From assembly GCA_947095535.1 (NCBI GenBank), contig OX352773.1, positions 23,643,398 through 23,707,397 of the forward strand: 64,000 nt of DNA. Reading direction: 5' to 3'. Every line of letters starts with the position of its first letter. Positions within the stretch are counted from its first letter, which is position 1. A program made the translations under genes and the position numbers. The notes below the pieces were generated by a model that was not told the origin of the DNA, searched no databases, and was given only the letters and a program-made list of their open reading frames with translations. This stretch comes from Poecilobothrus nobilitatus (taxonomy: Eukaryota > Arthropoda > Insecta > Diptera > Dolichopodidae). Of this stretch, positions 51,889 through 64,000 are shown piece by piece.

Positions 51889-53560
51889 ATGAATTTTGAG
51901 AATTTTTATAAGAATATTGAAAAAAGGAGTAAATCGTTGGATTTAGTAACAAGGTTAAATTATAATTTAATTTCAAATTCGATTTTTAAAAATAATTGAT
52001 GATATCATTGTTATATTTTTTATTTATAGGCCAAATTCTTCTCCAGGATTTTGGTTATGTTGCTTATTACCTATTGCTTATTTAGTTAGCAATGTACGGA
52101 ATCCATTTAGTTCTCAAACTTTTGAATATAAAATGACAACCTTAGCATCATATGGGTTGTGTTTACAATCAATAAATTTTTTTTTATACCTTATAATTGG
52201 AGGACGTCGTTTGTTTAGAATATTTCTAGCCTTTTTACCTGGTTGTTTTACTGGTGGATTGATTCATATATATTTAAAACAAAGTCCAAGTGTTTGTATA
52301 TTCTGGGGATTATCATACACAATATTTTATCAATATGCATTTATAAAAATCATTCGTAAATTACCGAAATCTTTCACATTCGGAGAAGCAACTATTGCTG
52401 CTCAAGGTTTAACTTTATTCATTTTTACAGCAATTCTGCAAATACCTTACTTAATAGTAAAACAACCAATTGATGACTTTAATAAAATGAATGCAATATT
52501 TTTGGTAATGTTAAACAAAAATATAAAATTATAAAATATCTAATTTTTGTTTTATTTTTAGGAAGGTCTATTTTTTGTTGTAGTTTTTGTGTGGTTGTAT
52601 TCATTTATTTATAAACTACGGAAAACATTTTTTTTTTATCCAATGTTACTTATTCTGGTTTCAATAATATTTTGTTTTCCGGTAACACCAAATTTACCGA
52701 TATTGGAAATTATAAATTTTATAACAGCAGATTCTAGACGAGTAAGTAGTATTAGTTAGTTTATATTCCAATAATAATTTTTTTTTAGATTTTTATAATT
52801 ATATTATATGGGGGTATGCTGGGTTTGAGTGCAACTACTATTTCCTGGCAAATTAACAAATCTCAAAAAGCAACAACATCTGTTAGAAAAATTTTCCATA
52901 TTTTATTAGTGATTGTTTATATACCAGGACTTTTGTATCAGTGTACATTGCTTTATATATCAACAGGTGTAGCTCTTTGTGGAATTATATTATTAGAACT
53001 TATGAGAATTATAGAAATCTATCCATTTAATGATATTTTAAAACAGTCATTTAATGTTTTTGCCGATGAAAAGGATGTTGGAAATATTGCACTCACACCA
53101 TTCTACTTACTTATTGGTTGTTCTTTACCTTTATGGATAACTCCTTCTACCTGTGGGGTTGATAACAATTTTATAGCTCCAAATAGTTTATTAATTTTAA
53201 TATCTGGTGTACTGACCGTCGGAATTGGTGATACTAGTGCAAGTATATTTGGATCAAAGCTTGGAAAACATAAATTGCCATGTATGTACATATTATTTAT
53301 TCAAAATTACAAAGTAAAGGTATTCATATTATTTTTTTTTAGATTCGGAAAAATCATATGAAGGACTGATAGCTAATATAATTATACAAGGCCTTACTGT
53401 AACGCAACTTTACTCTTTAAACTTGATTATATTGGACAATGTACAAATTACATTAACTTCAGCTTCTATTGTTTTCGTGTCATTAGTAGAAGCTTATACA
53501 GATCAAATCGATAATATAGTTCTTCCTTTTGTGTTTTTTATATTAGCTAATTTAATTTAG
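51889..53560 (+). CDS. DOLK: Dolichol kinase
   Basis: Dolichol kinase uses CTP to phosphorylate dolichol in the ER membrane, the last step in making the dolichyl phosphate carrier for N-glycans, O-mannose and GPI anchors. Exons are 51889-51953, 52030-52504, 52562-52741, 52789-53281 and 53343-53560, with phases agreeing at every join and GT/AG borders throughout. The product is about 476 residues (human 538), shorter mainly at the N-terminus. It is almost wholly hydrophobic with many membrane segments. Family landmarks are RKIFH (273-277), GDTSASIFGSKLGKHKLP (about 387-404) leading into YSEKSYEG, which forms the proposed CTP-binding loop, and EAYTDQIDNIVLPFVFF near the C-terminus. Confidence in the family is high. 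The first ATG was chosen because the frame before it is short and AT-rich. Confidence 0.9.
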
Positions 53561-54147
53561 AAAAGAAAAATGTTCAAACTTATTTATTTTATTATTATAA
53601 ATATACAATATATTTTTGTGAAAAATCGTGAACTATTTCATTCAATCTGCAGCTGATAATTTAAAAAAGTTATAAAGTCTACAACTCATTTATTTTATTA
53701 AATGTACATACAATCCGTTTTATTTATTTTTTTAAAGTACAAATTTTCTTTTTACTGCAATTTAAAAAATAGATTATACAAGCTAATTCGTCATATCTTT
53801 CAATTGTAATAACTGATAGTGAAATGAATACATTTAATTTTGAACCACAAATATACATGATTTATATAATAGCAAGTATCGTTAAAGTATTAAATTGACT
53901 AATACGATTTATTAAGATATATTTTTGTGTAAAAACGTAAAGTGTATTTCATTTTATCTTTAGCTGTGTTTAAAGGATTTAAATTTACTGACCTTTGGAA
54001 ATAAAACTTATGAAATAATTTGAAAACTTTTCATATTTAAGATAATTGGGGAGCCTAAATAAAAAGAAAAATAAAAACTGGTTGTTTAAAAATTTCAATA
54101 TTTATTTGAAATTTAAATTGTTTTCATTGTTGAATGATTTAAAATAT
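53561..54147. other. Convergent 3' region of DOLK and RpL22
   Basis: The two genes are tail to tail with about 590 bases between stop codons. It holds both 3' untranslated regions. A minus-strand AATAAA (54106-54101) is well placed for RpL22, about 40 bases after its stop. Two similar stretches, TTTTTGTGAAAAATCG (about 53614) and TTTTTGTGTAAAAACG (about 53922), may be a local duplication. Confidence 0.5.
54101..54106 (-). terminator. RpL22 poly-A signal candidate
   Basis: AATAAA on the minus strand lies 42 bases past the RpL22 stop codon, a typical distance for a ribosomal protein gene with a short 3' untranslated region. Confidence 0.5.
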
Positions 54148-55825
54148 TTACTCTGCGTCTTCTTCATCATCATCATTTGAACTAATTCTGAAGTAGCGTA
54201 ATTCATAACAATCTTTATCATTTGCTACAACACGAATCCAATCACGCAAGCTGTTTTTTTTAAGGTATTTCTTGGTTAAATATTTAAGATAACGTTTTGA
54301 GAAATGAACATCGGAATTAACGTACACTTTCATTTTTTGTCTTTCTAAAGTAACATTGTTTCCAAGGTTACCTATTTTACCGTTGACCTTAATTCGGCTC
54401 TTCAAGTATTTTTCCTTAAATTAAAAAATATATATATATACTTATTAGATTACGAATATTTACTTAATTTAATCCTAATAGAAAATAAATTAGAAAAATA
54501 AAGATCACTTTAATGAAATCAGTTTGCGTACTTTAACGTAAATCTTCAATTTTTTGATAAACAAAGTTATAATACATTATAATTAAAAATTCAACTTACA
54601 TGTTCAAATCCACAATTTCAAAACTACTTAACATTTATTTAATTGGATTAGAGCTTTTTATAAATTTAATATTTTTTCTTGAAGAGTTGATGAAACAAAA
54701 ATAAAACAGTTACAATACTGGGCTACGCCGTGTGGCTATGTAACCGATCAGTATCTACCCTGTTTTTCTTTTCATTTGATGCTGAATTGATGGACAAAAT
54801 TATTTATTTGCAATACTATTTACGGTTTAATGTCAAACATTAAATTTTATTTTGGTTTTCTATTTCTAATAGAAATTTGTAAATTGTTAGCCACGAAGTT
54901 TATATATATATAACTATTGTCGATTTCATATTAATTGTGACCTTAGGTTGAAAATTAAACCTTGAATAGTACTTACAAAATCAGCAACGTCCATTATGTT
55001 ATCTTCAACAATATTTGTGCAATCAATGCCGAACCTTAAATTAACTTTCCTCTTTTTGAGTCCTTTACCACGGAGAACGTTCTTCTTAACTACACGTCCT
55101 TTTCCTGTAGCAGCAGCCGCTGCAGCCACAATTCCTTTTTTAGGTTTTGCAGCTACTGGTTTAGGAGCAACAGCTTTGTGTGGTTTTTCAGTTTTAGGTT
55201 TATCTTCTTTTTTGGCTGCTTCTGCAGCTGGAGCTGCTGGAGCTGCTTTTGGTGCATCTTTTTTAGCTGGTGCAGGAGCTTTAGCAGCAGCGGGCTTTGC
55301 TGCTGCTGTAGTTTTAGCGGGAGCAGCCTTTTTTGTTTCTGGAGCTGCTTTCTGACCTTTTGGATCCTTTGCTGGTGCTGCATCTTTTTTAGGGGGAGCA
55401 GCATCCTTTTTTGCTGCTGGAGCAGCTTTCTTCACAGGCGCAGGTTTTGGAGCAGCACTTGTTTTTGTATCTTTAGCTGCAGTTTTTACAGCAGCCGCAA
55501 CAGTAGCCTTTTTGGCTTCTTTAGTTGGTGGGGCTGCCTTGGTCTCTGTTTTTGGTTTTTCTACCTTGCCTTTCGCTGTTTTATCACCACCAGCCTTTGG
55601 CTTTTCGGCGGTTTTAGCCTTTTGCTCAGATTTAGTTTGTTTGGCCTACAATAAAAAAACAAATAAATCTAAAAATATATGAATCATCCGTATTTATTAA
55701 ACTAATATTAATATATATTAAAATTAAATAACTATTAAACAACATTTTTTTGTGGTTATAATTAAAATTTAATATAAGATAACTTTCAAATTATTAAATT
55801 TGTTAGCTCTTACCGTTGGTGCCAT
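54148..55825 (-). CDS. RpL22: 60S ribosomal protein L22 (extended insect form)
   Basis: This is a large-subunit protein of the cytoplasmic ribosome. Minus-strand exons are 55825-55814 (MAPT only), 55644-54977 and 54414-54148. The C-terminal eL22 domain begins near [20 protein letters not shown] and ends in an acidic tail [27 protein letters not shown] is diagnostic. Ahead of it is a long Ala/Lys/Pro-rich extension as in Drosophila L22, resembling a histone H1 tail. Odd point: with the natural acceptor (TTGTAG, exon start 55644) the frame gives AKQTKSEQ and then shifts by one base relative to the long open frame at about 55626-55617. A missing A in a CAAAG homopolymer would explain it, or splicing at the later AAAG (exon start about 55617) gives MAPT joined to AKTAEKP. 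Four-codon first exons are common in ribosomal protein genes. Confidence 0.92.
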
Positions 55826-55848
55826 GTTAATTTCACGATAGCACTTTT

Positions 55849-55860
55849 AAAAAAGAAGGA
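55849..55860 (-). promoter_or_regulatory. Pyrimidine-rich TCT/TOP initiator of RpL22
   Basis: Minus-strand TCCTTCTTTTTT lies about 25-35 bases before the ATG. Ribosomal protein genes in flies start at such polypyrimidine (TCT) initiators instead of TATA or standard Inr promoters, and the tract at the 5' end of the mRNA gives TOP-type translational control by growth signals. The exact start base is inferred. Confidence 0.55.
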
Positions 55861-55869
55861 TTTAAGTGA

Positions 55870-58800
55870 ATGTCAAAAAACTTCTCTTTAAAATGACATT
55901 TTATTTGACGTTTCTTTATTTTTTTGTTCTTGCAAGCGACATACTAATACCACACGTATGCGTATCACCAATCACTATTCTACCTCGTTTAATAGCGACT
56001 TGAAATAGGCTTGAAATGAAATATATAGAGAGCGTTTTTATTACATAATTATAATTCAAAAACTACTTGCCGAATACCCTGTTTCACACGTTGAATTTCA
56101 ATTTATTGGAAAGCAATGTGAAATGAAAGAATATTTTACAAAACAACTTGCAATTTTTCAGTTTGCCGAATATTTTATTACAACTATAGGACAAGCATAG
56201 TTGTTTTACTTATTTTGAATTTTAATAGTTTTTCAAGTCCTATTTATAAAAAAATAAACTTTTTATTCTTTGATATTGTTAGTTATACTGTTCGACTTCG
56301 CCATATTAATATATTGGATTATAAATTTTGGTATTTTTACCATATTTTATATCATCAATTCCCTTAAAAATCACTGACATATTCTACCATACTACTTTGT
56401 TAAATTTATTTTGAATATTTTTTATTAATAAATTTGTTTTATAAATGTTATTTCAGCTTATTTTATTTTGCGAATATGTCTAAAAAGTTAACTTTACTCA
56501 GCCATTTGGAAACGACTAAAATTAAATATGAATTTGAAATGTCAAAATTAGATTGGAATGGAACATTTATTTATTTCAAACAATGGAGTTTTCAAAAAAA
56601 AAAATTAATTTTAAGAAGTATTATAAATTCAATTGAACGATTTCGCTTATAATTATTTTAATATGTAAATTTATAATGTTAAAATTTTAAATAAAAAAAC
56701 AATAATGACACTTCATAAGACTTTGACATTTGTAACACTCTATCTCCTCGCGAGTCGGAGTAGGATTAAAAACTTAACTGTATTAAATAGATTCTGGTTT
56801 TTCGAAACGATATTTATGACGTCAGAGAGTTTATTTTACTCCGGCATTTTGAAACGACTTTTATCTGTCATAGTGTTAACTAAACACCAGAGAGTTTAGA
56901 AACGAAACGCACTCTACCCAACCCAAAGCTTGCTTCAATTCAATATGTTTAGATGAACTTGAAGTGACAATCTAAAATTATAAATAGAAATAATTAAATA
57001 ATAAATTAATAATAAAAAAATTAAGAAATTGATGTTTAAATTATAAAAAAAAACAAGTAGGAAATACTATAATACAATATTACAAATCTTTTAGTCATTT
57101 TCTGACTTTGTTTTGAAAATTTTTTCAGAACAAAAAAAATATAAAACTTTAACTTTTGCGTTCCAGAAAATTTTTTAAAGGAAAAAATGCTGAATGAAAA
57201 GAATCTAAAACGTTGTTTTTTTGAACGTTTCAAAAGTATGATATAAAAATATATTAAATGTGATTAGTCGTAACCACAATAATGAGTTTCAGTAAATTAA
57301 ACTGCACTTGCAAAATAAATCGCTTATGTGGCTGTACTCTAGGGTTTGGGTTTATATTTATATTTTATGTCGAAAAGTTTTTTTTTTTCTCTTTCCCTCT
57401 TTGGAGAAAATGAAATGTCAAATGTCAACAGAAATTGCCATTACATTTACATACAATTATACAAATAAAATAATGCAATAAAGATCCAGTCCAGTTGGAA
57501 TTTAGATATCGCAGTACCAACAAAGTGAGCTTTTTAAGTTTGAGGTTCACTAATAGGATTTGAAAAGTAAAAATTAATTTTGTTATTTATTTTTATTCAA
57601 AAAATATAAAATTTATTTTTATTTTCATTATTAAAAATTATATTGAATTTTTTATTAATAGTGAGTTAAAAAAAAAAATATTACATATTAAGAAATTTTT
57701 AAAATTAAAATTTGAACTGTAGAAGCAACAAAAAAAAAAAAAAATTGCCACGATCTATCTTAATAAATTAAAGTAGATAGAAAAAGTGGAGCAGTCATTT
57801 TTTTCATAATTTCAAAATTGTTAAGCAAAAGATCAGTATCTATATTTTTTTCTGTTTTAACTTGTTGAATGTGTTACAGATTAATTTGTAAAGAATTTAT
57901 TAATGACGAAATTAATTATTTGAAGCAGAGCTTTTTGTAAATGTTTACATATTGTTCAATTGCAATTATGAAACAAAAATTTTTGTGTTGATTTTTTGTT
58001 TGAACCAATTTTAGAAAGTTGGATGTATATATCCACTAATAAAGGTATCAAACAGAATAAAAGTCAAAACATACAGAAAAAGAAGAGGAAAATAAAAAGC
58101 TCTAGTAACTAGTACCTACAAAAATATTTGCATCTTACATGTTCAAAAAATATTTCTAATTACTAATTAGTCTAATTTCTAAGATACAAAATATAAATAT
58201 AATAACATCTTAGTGCATAAAATCTTGATGTATGTACCTGCATACATAATATGAATTTTAAATTTCCTAATATCATATACTTCGGTAGTTTATTTCTTTT
58301 GGAAATTATGTAAATATTTTAATAAACCCAACGGTGGTTTGATTATAATGTATTTATTTAAATTATTTTTCAATTATAAATATGTAAAGATAAAACACAT
58401 GTATGGTAATATTACAGAACATAAAAATTTTAAAATTTGGCATAACGTTTTTATGAAGAACCTACTGCAAAAATTTAAGATATTTTCAAGAATCATAATT
58501 CATAACATCCGGTGTTAAAAAAAAAATTGATTATTTGATAACAGAAAAGTAGTTAAAATTTTTAAAACTAGTGCTGAAGAGTTACACGGTTTTAAAAACG
58601 ATAAATATTGATATTTTTCACTCTTTTTATACAACAACTGTAATTTTTGCATAAAAAACCGTTATTAATGTATCAATATTATTTCATTTTAAAAATCACC
58701 TATTCCTCAGCTTCAATTTAATAAGTTAATATATTTTTTCTTTTATCTTGTACAGTTTTCGAGGTAATTATCTAAATATAACCATGTGCTTAACTGAAAA

Positions 58801-59389
58801 TTTGTTAAAAAAATTATTTTTGATATTGTTACATAAAAGTAATATAATTATGTACCTACTTGTAAGTAAGGAAAATTTTTAAATTTTTTCATTGTACTGT
58901 TATGCCACTACATAAATATTAATACATATAGTTATGCCAAAATAAGTATGTATATGTTTGCCATATATAAGTGTGTTTTCATTTTCTATGATAACCTGTC
59001 AAAACATATACAATACTATCATTTTTTTATTAAATAATTATAATCCTTAGTTTATTTCTTGTATTAATTTTTATTCTTATTGATATTGTAAGTAGGTATG
59101 TAGGTAACAAGTTTATGAAAGTTGCTATTGTTTTGACATTTTTGAATTTTTATTTGCATTGATCCTTTTAATCATTTCGAAACTAGTGTTTAGTTTTCCC
59201 AGCTTTTCCAGACTATCTAATTTGGTTGCTTTTAAAATTTATTTATTAAATTATTACTTATGTATGTGCATACATACATATTCTTGTGTTGATTAGAATT
59301 TGTATAATTTTCTATTTATATTCATATTATACACTGGACTGAATATAAACTTGTCATATTTTTTTATTTTTTATTTACTACCTTGTTTT
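55870..59389. other. Noncoding DNA right of RpL22
   Basis: No recognised gene. Two short frames (56434-56652 and 56705-56899) share GAAACGACT words but have no domain and are not called. A less AT-rich block at 56735-56930 contains a TGACGTCA-like word near 56818. A possible untranslated exon ends at CAACAAA/GTGAGC near 57521 (plus strand), but nothing downstream supports it. Confidence 0.35.
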
Positions 59390-60195
59390 TAGCACATTTT
59401 CAAAAAATTTTGAAAAAATGTCTTAGCTTCACTCTGTCCGTCTGTTTGGGTGCTTACAAAACCTCTATCAGCGTTTGAAATAAAGCAATGAAATTTTAAT
59501 TACGGATAGGCATCGCCAAAAAACAATTTTTTTCTGTGGCCTAATCGTTACGGAGCTACAGCCCTACAAAGTTCGAAAAAACCCTATTTTTAAATTGTTA
59601 TAAGATAAGTTCTATAAGGCATATTTTTAATCTGGAAACACCAAATGTTAGCTGGTTTTATAATATATATAAAATAAATATGTGGCTTTGTCATGTGGTA
59701 TTTTAATTACCGTTATGTGAAACTAAATTTTTACAAAAATTTGGACTTCGTTTTTTTAAACGGTTGAACTTAGAAATTTGAAATTTTGAGAGGAGTTAGA
59801 TCTTTGGAAATAAGTATGAGTCATTTCAGGAAATATATTTGTGTCGCCAGTTTAGGAGCTGTAATGGGTCAAAAACTGAAAATTTTCTATTATTAAACAC
59901 CTGTAACTTGGGCACTTGTCCAAATTTTTTTGAAGTAATATACAAAAATTAAAGCTGCAACAACTAATAATTTTTCTTAATAATATAGAGTTATCTTATA
60001 ATTGACAAGTGTGATTTGATTTTTCTCAATTTTTTCATTATTTTCATTATTTATAATTTCTATTAATAAAATTATTATTATAAATTTATTTTTCAATATA
60101 TCTACTCTTTATTCTAAGGCTTATTATGGAATATTTATTTTGGAAATGTGTTTTTTCAAAACCCTAGTTTTTTTGATTACTTGTTTTTATAAATT
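59390..60195 (+). repeat. DINE-1/Helentron-like repeat, copy C
   Basis: This segment matches copy A end to end and the element at 60683. It opens with TTTTGAAAAAATGTC and CTCTGTCCGTCTGT, carries CGTTACGGAGCTACAG (59546-59561, identical to 61071-61086), TTAGATCTTTGGAAATAAGTATGAGTCATTTCAG in common with 61345-61380, and ends TTTTTTTGATTACTTGTTTT as in copy A. The characteristic 5' and 3' ends of the family are absent, so it is an internal or truncated copy. Confidence 0.65.
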
Positions 60196-60682
60196 ATTAC
60201 TATTCATAAAAAAATAGGTTTATTGTTATAAAATAAACTACCTCTAAAGCCCAAAATAAAAAAGTAATCATAAAACTCACCAATGTTTCTTCTTAAAGAA
60301 CTTGTCATTAATAGTAGTTATTTAGTTTATTAGACCATGTGCGGCTTAAGCCTTTTTAAATTTCTTAGCAGTGATCCTAGTGTTTCTTTATTATGGTGAA
60401 TATATAATCTGATTTCATATTTAATTTCATATTCCCTTGCATCAGTGCGCCTTCTGCTTTAAATTTGGTAAATCATTATCAACGTTATCATTTATTATGG
60501 ACTTTTTCTAATATTTGATGTTTCAGTGCATCGCCATATCTGTATTCCCTATGTGTTTAAATTTGTTATACTTTATAATAATTTTTAATTTAAGTTTTAA
60601 ATTAATTTAAGCTTAATTTGGAATAACTACCTATAATCTAACATTGCTTTCTACCTTTAATTCAATAGTTACGTATTATTTT
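60196..60682. other. Noncoding DNA between repeat copies
   Basis: No gene or repeat border is seen. It separates two copies of the same repeat family lying in the same orientation. Confidence 0.4.
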
Positions 60683-62205
60683 TATACCCGTACGATAGGA
60701 TCGGGTATAATAAAATTACTCCTCCGTTTGCAACACCTCGAAATAAGCGAGCTAGATATACCTTCAAAGGAATGGATCGGATCAGAAAAAAATTCTAAGA
60801 CTTTTGAGCCATGTCCGTCCGTCCGTCAGCACGCTAACTCAAAAACTAAGAAAGCTAGAATCTTGAAATTTACACAAAATATTCTGGGAGTAATTTGTAG
60901 GTCCCTATTTTTTTTGGTTGAGTTTAGACCAAAACTTAGGGTAGCTCTCGAACACCAAACTTTTAGATCCCCCACATTTTTTTTGAAATAGAGCTATGAA
61001 ATTTTAACTGCTGATAGATCTCACAAAAATATTAATTTTATTTTTAATAACTTTTTTTTGTAGCCCCACCCGTTACGGAGCTACAGCTTCCCAAAGGTTC
61101 ATAAAAGCTCTATATTTAAATTGTTATAGCACAAGTTGTATAAGGTATATCTTCATTTTGAAAACTCCAAACGATTACTACTTTTATTAGCTTTAAAATT
61201 ATACATACAATAAATATATATTTGTGGCATACGGTGTCTTAATTTACCGTTATGCGAAACTCAAATTTTGCAAAATCCTTTAACCCTTCTATCTTCTAAA
61301 CGAAGGTTGGAAAGTTAGTTGGAAACTTGAAATTTTGACAGAAGTTAGATCTTTGAAAATAAGTATGAGTCATTTCAGAAATTTTTAAACACCTGTAACT
61401 TGAACACCTGTTAAAATTTTTTGAAGTAATACACAAAAATTAAAGCTTCAACATTATACTCTTATTTCTGTTAACAACTTTTTTTTTAATAATATAGGGT
61501 TACTTTATAATTGACGAAAGTGTTACTAGATTTTTTCAAATTTTCTAACAAATTTCTTCAACAAATTTTTTGCATTTGTTTTACTCGATAATTTGAAATT
61601 GTTCAGGATATAATGCGTAGTACAAAAAAATGTAAATAAATAAACAACATAAGGGTTGCTTGAAGAATTTTTATTTATATGATAATATACATACTTATAT
61701 AAATATCATGTTTATTTACATATCGTATATGCCACTAGTAAGTGAATGATAAGAGTATATATGTATATTATATAGCGCCGTATTTACATACATATATGTA
61801 TTTTATTGTACTTATAAGAAATTATTCTGTCAATGGAATATTTAAATATAATATAATATAATATTTAAAATTATATTTATTATTTTGTACTAAGTAAATT
61901 TAATATACATTTACCGCTTAGTATTAAATGGTACTATAGAATATTTGAAAAAGTTTTGGATTGATAATCGTTATATGAAAGGTTAGATCTGCTTTTGAAG
62001 AATGTACATATAAACATATTGTTTGAATATATGTACAACCCATAGTACTAGAAATTATAAAATTCACCCAAATTATTTTAAAATACTAAAATATTAAAAA
62101 AATAATATTGTAAGCAGAGTGACAGTGAACATACTGTGAACATACTAACGGTTCGTACGGGTATCTAAGAGTTGACAAAGTCAACTGTATTCTTCCTCGT
62201 TTTTT
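60683..62205 (+). mobile_element. DINE-1/INE-1-like (Helentron) element with both ends
   Basis: The left end has TATACCCG (60683-60690) paired with CGGGTATA (60702-60709), then the conserved core GCCATGTCCGTCCGTCCGTC (about 60809-60828) followed by AAAGCTAGAATCTTGAAATT; these are the order and wording of Drosophila INE-1/DINE-1 as I remember it. The right end has CGGGTATCTAAG, a short hairpin AGTTGAC/GTCAACT (62170-62176 and 62180-62186, loop AAA), then TGTATTCTTCCTCGTTTT, matching the INE-1 3' terminus pattern of a hairpin followed by a CT-G end. No Rep/Hel protein is encoded, so it is nonautonomous. The middle (61560-62140) is AT-rich and may include unrelated sequence. Confidence 0.6.
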
Positions 62206-64000
62206 TTATTTTTTGTTTATATTATTACACTACAAGTTCTGCTAGAAGTTATATATTAATATACATATATTTAATGTTACTCATATGAAGAAATCATGCA
62301 ACACACAACTCTTATTCTTGTACTCTTATTTAGGTATAAACAAATATATTGCTGATCTATTTTCTTAATTTAAACGTTATTTTTTACACTTATTTTTACT
62401 CATTAATTTTAATTAGCAGTCTTATCCACTGAGTGATATTATTGATTTCAATTTGAACTGTCTTAATAACTTCATTTTGAGATTCGTATACTGCCATAAT
62501 GAATTTATCAATTTGTATTTAATCTAAAAATTTAGAAATTTGTAATTAATCGAAAAATTTAGAAGTCGAAGATTAATACTATTATTATTTCCGACTATTC
62601 CTTTAATTACTTTTCCATTTAAATTACCTAAGATTATTTTTATATATTTTTTTAAAAATTTAACATGCTAATTAATTTCTTTAAAATCTTCAGAAAAAAA
62701 AACCCTACATTTTTTTTCACTTACAGCTTCTGTTGTATGATAAACTTGTGTATAAAGTTTTATGTTTGAAAATTGTTTTTATTTTTGAGTGTACATATCT
62801 ATTGAGTATTAATGATAGAAAATGATTCTATAATGAATTTAATGATTAAATCTATTGAAATCTATAAATCTAATTACTGCAGTTTTTATTATTTCTAACA
62901 TTTGTTTTTAATTTGAACATACCCCGATATGTATGTATAATATAAACTATTTGATTTCGTAACCAAATTTAAGGTTCTATGGGAATTATCTTATATATCT
63001 TAAGTTTCTCTTACAAGCTTTTTTTTAATTATTTTCAACTTCTCAGTATTTTGTGATTTATTATATTTTAGCAACATTTTTATTTAAAGTTTATTTCAAA
63101 GTTTAGTTATTTTTTTGAATTTAATCTTTTTTTCTTGTTCATAATATTAGTTTTTAAAAATTTTCTATTTCAAAATCTAATTTTCGTTTACTTAATCTTT
63201 ATTTACAATTATAGCAATATTTAATTTATCACCGACTAAGTATTGATTAAATTAATATTTAAATGAATACATACATATAAATATATAGATACCTATGTAT
63301 TTATTATGTTTTTGAACAACAAACGTTAAATAGAATATTAACGGATAGTAAATTAAAAACAATTAACATTTTTCCGACATTAATGCTTAGTTAACCGCTT
63401 CGTCTGTTTTCTTCTGAAGTATTTAAAAAAAAAAAGAGAATTCTCTCAACTACGCTTTAGAATAATTTTTCTGCAGAAGAAAAAAATTTCGATAGGTAGG
63501 TAAGTAGCTGAAATTTGAAAATGACATTTAAATTATTTTAAATTTTTGTTTATTTGATGAAATCAAAAAGAGTTTCGTACAAAAAGTTAATTTTAAATCA
63601 ATTTTTTTTTTCTGGAAAGAAAAAAAACTTCCGAACTAAATTTGAAAAATGAGAGAATTTAAATTTTCAAATAAAAACGAGGCGCGCGCAAGAGTGCAAC
63701 TAAAATATCCAAAGCGGTGAATCCAGCAACAACATTATATAATATTATGTAGGTAATACTTAGGCACATATGTACGTATGTATGTATATATAAGTATGTA
63801 TACACACATACGCAATTAAATTAGCTACATTACGAACTTAACTTATTTATTATAATATTATAATAGGTGGATGGTGGATCAAGTATTCAAGTCCGTAATC
63901 TAATTTTGGTTTTGACTGGATAATAAAGTTAAATATTTAAAAAGTCACTCAAATTTTATCACCATAGCAACAAAAACAAGCGTTAAGTTATATACCTAAC
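62206..64000. other. Noncoding DNA to the right edge
   Basis: No gene is recognised. The part 63380-63760 is less AT-rich, with a GCGCGCGC word near 63683 and GTAAGTAG near 63500; it might be promoter or untranslated exon of a gene beyond the edge, but no coding sequence supports this. Confidence 0.35.

Noticed and set aside
54996..55654. Several long frames opposite or out of phase with RpL22, rich in Ala, Phe/Cys/Ser or Gln/Leu
   Set aside because: They are shadows of the repetitive Ala/Lys/Pro codons of the RpL22 extension.
57480..57530. Possible untranslated first exon ending CAACAAA/GTGAGC on the plus strand
   Set aside because: No coding exon follows in the remaining 6 kb, so there is nothing to attach it to.
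60644..60991. 115-codon plus-strand frame
   Set aside because: It runs through the noncoding left part of the DINE-1-like element, whose conserved words explain the sequence.

Overview
The window looks like nuclear DNA from an insect, most likely a fly. The evidence is very high A+T content with long poly-A/poly-T and (TA)n tracts, short AT-rich spliceosomal introns with GTAAGT-type donors, a ribosomal protein L22 with the long Ala/Lys/Pro-rich N-terminal extension typical of insects, many CATA/TGTA microsatellites, and a repeat resembling the Drosophila DINE-1/INE-1 (Helentron) family. I do not name a species. All protein calls are by eye; no database search was run.

Protein-coding content is sparse and lies mainly in the middle and right of the window. 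A lone first coding exon at 11193-11269 (minus) resembles the start of rabphilin. A five-exon-scale block at 24285-28030 (minus, four coding exons) encodes VMP1 (Tango5 in Drosophila), an ER scramblase needed for autophagosome formation. A one-exon ORF at 39682-40197 (minus) has a low-complexity N-terminus and a C-terminal SAP-like motif. A three-exon gene at 47476-50518 (minus) encodes the ubiquitin-like autophagy protein Atg8/GABARAP. A five-exon gene at 51889-53560 (plus) encodes dolichol kinase. A three-exon gene at 54148-55825 (minus) encodes 60S ribosomal protein L22, with an apparent one-base frameshift near its start. VMP1 and Atg8 both act in autophagy, dolichol kinase makes the lipid carrier for N-glycosylation, and RpL22 is a ribosomal subunit; I see no sign that these neighbours form a functional cluster.

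The rest is AT-rich intergenic or intronic DNA carrying transposon debris: a tRNA-derived SINE family (at 6783, 9807, 17442, 30122 and 33254), a mariner-like transposase fragment (7544-7953), a pogo/Tigger-like MITE (8042-8380), LINE 3' ends (18260-19085) and a probable LINE relic in the Atg8 intron (48140-48760), a fold-back MITE with a perfect target duplication (20249-20549), two further fold-back structures (22300-22905 and 35080-35725), and a DINE-1/Helentron-like family whose best copy (60683-62205) keeps both end signatures. A GC-rich patch at 4690-4870 is a strong composition outlier that I cannot assign.

No rRNA gene, functional tRNA gene, CRISPR array or prokaryotic operon is present. 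The likeliest novelty here is in the repeats: the complete SINE, the fold-back MITEs and the DINE-1-like element. I did not find a convincing new multi-gene system.
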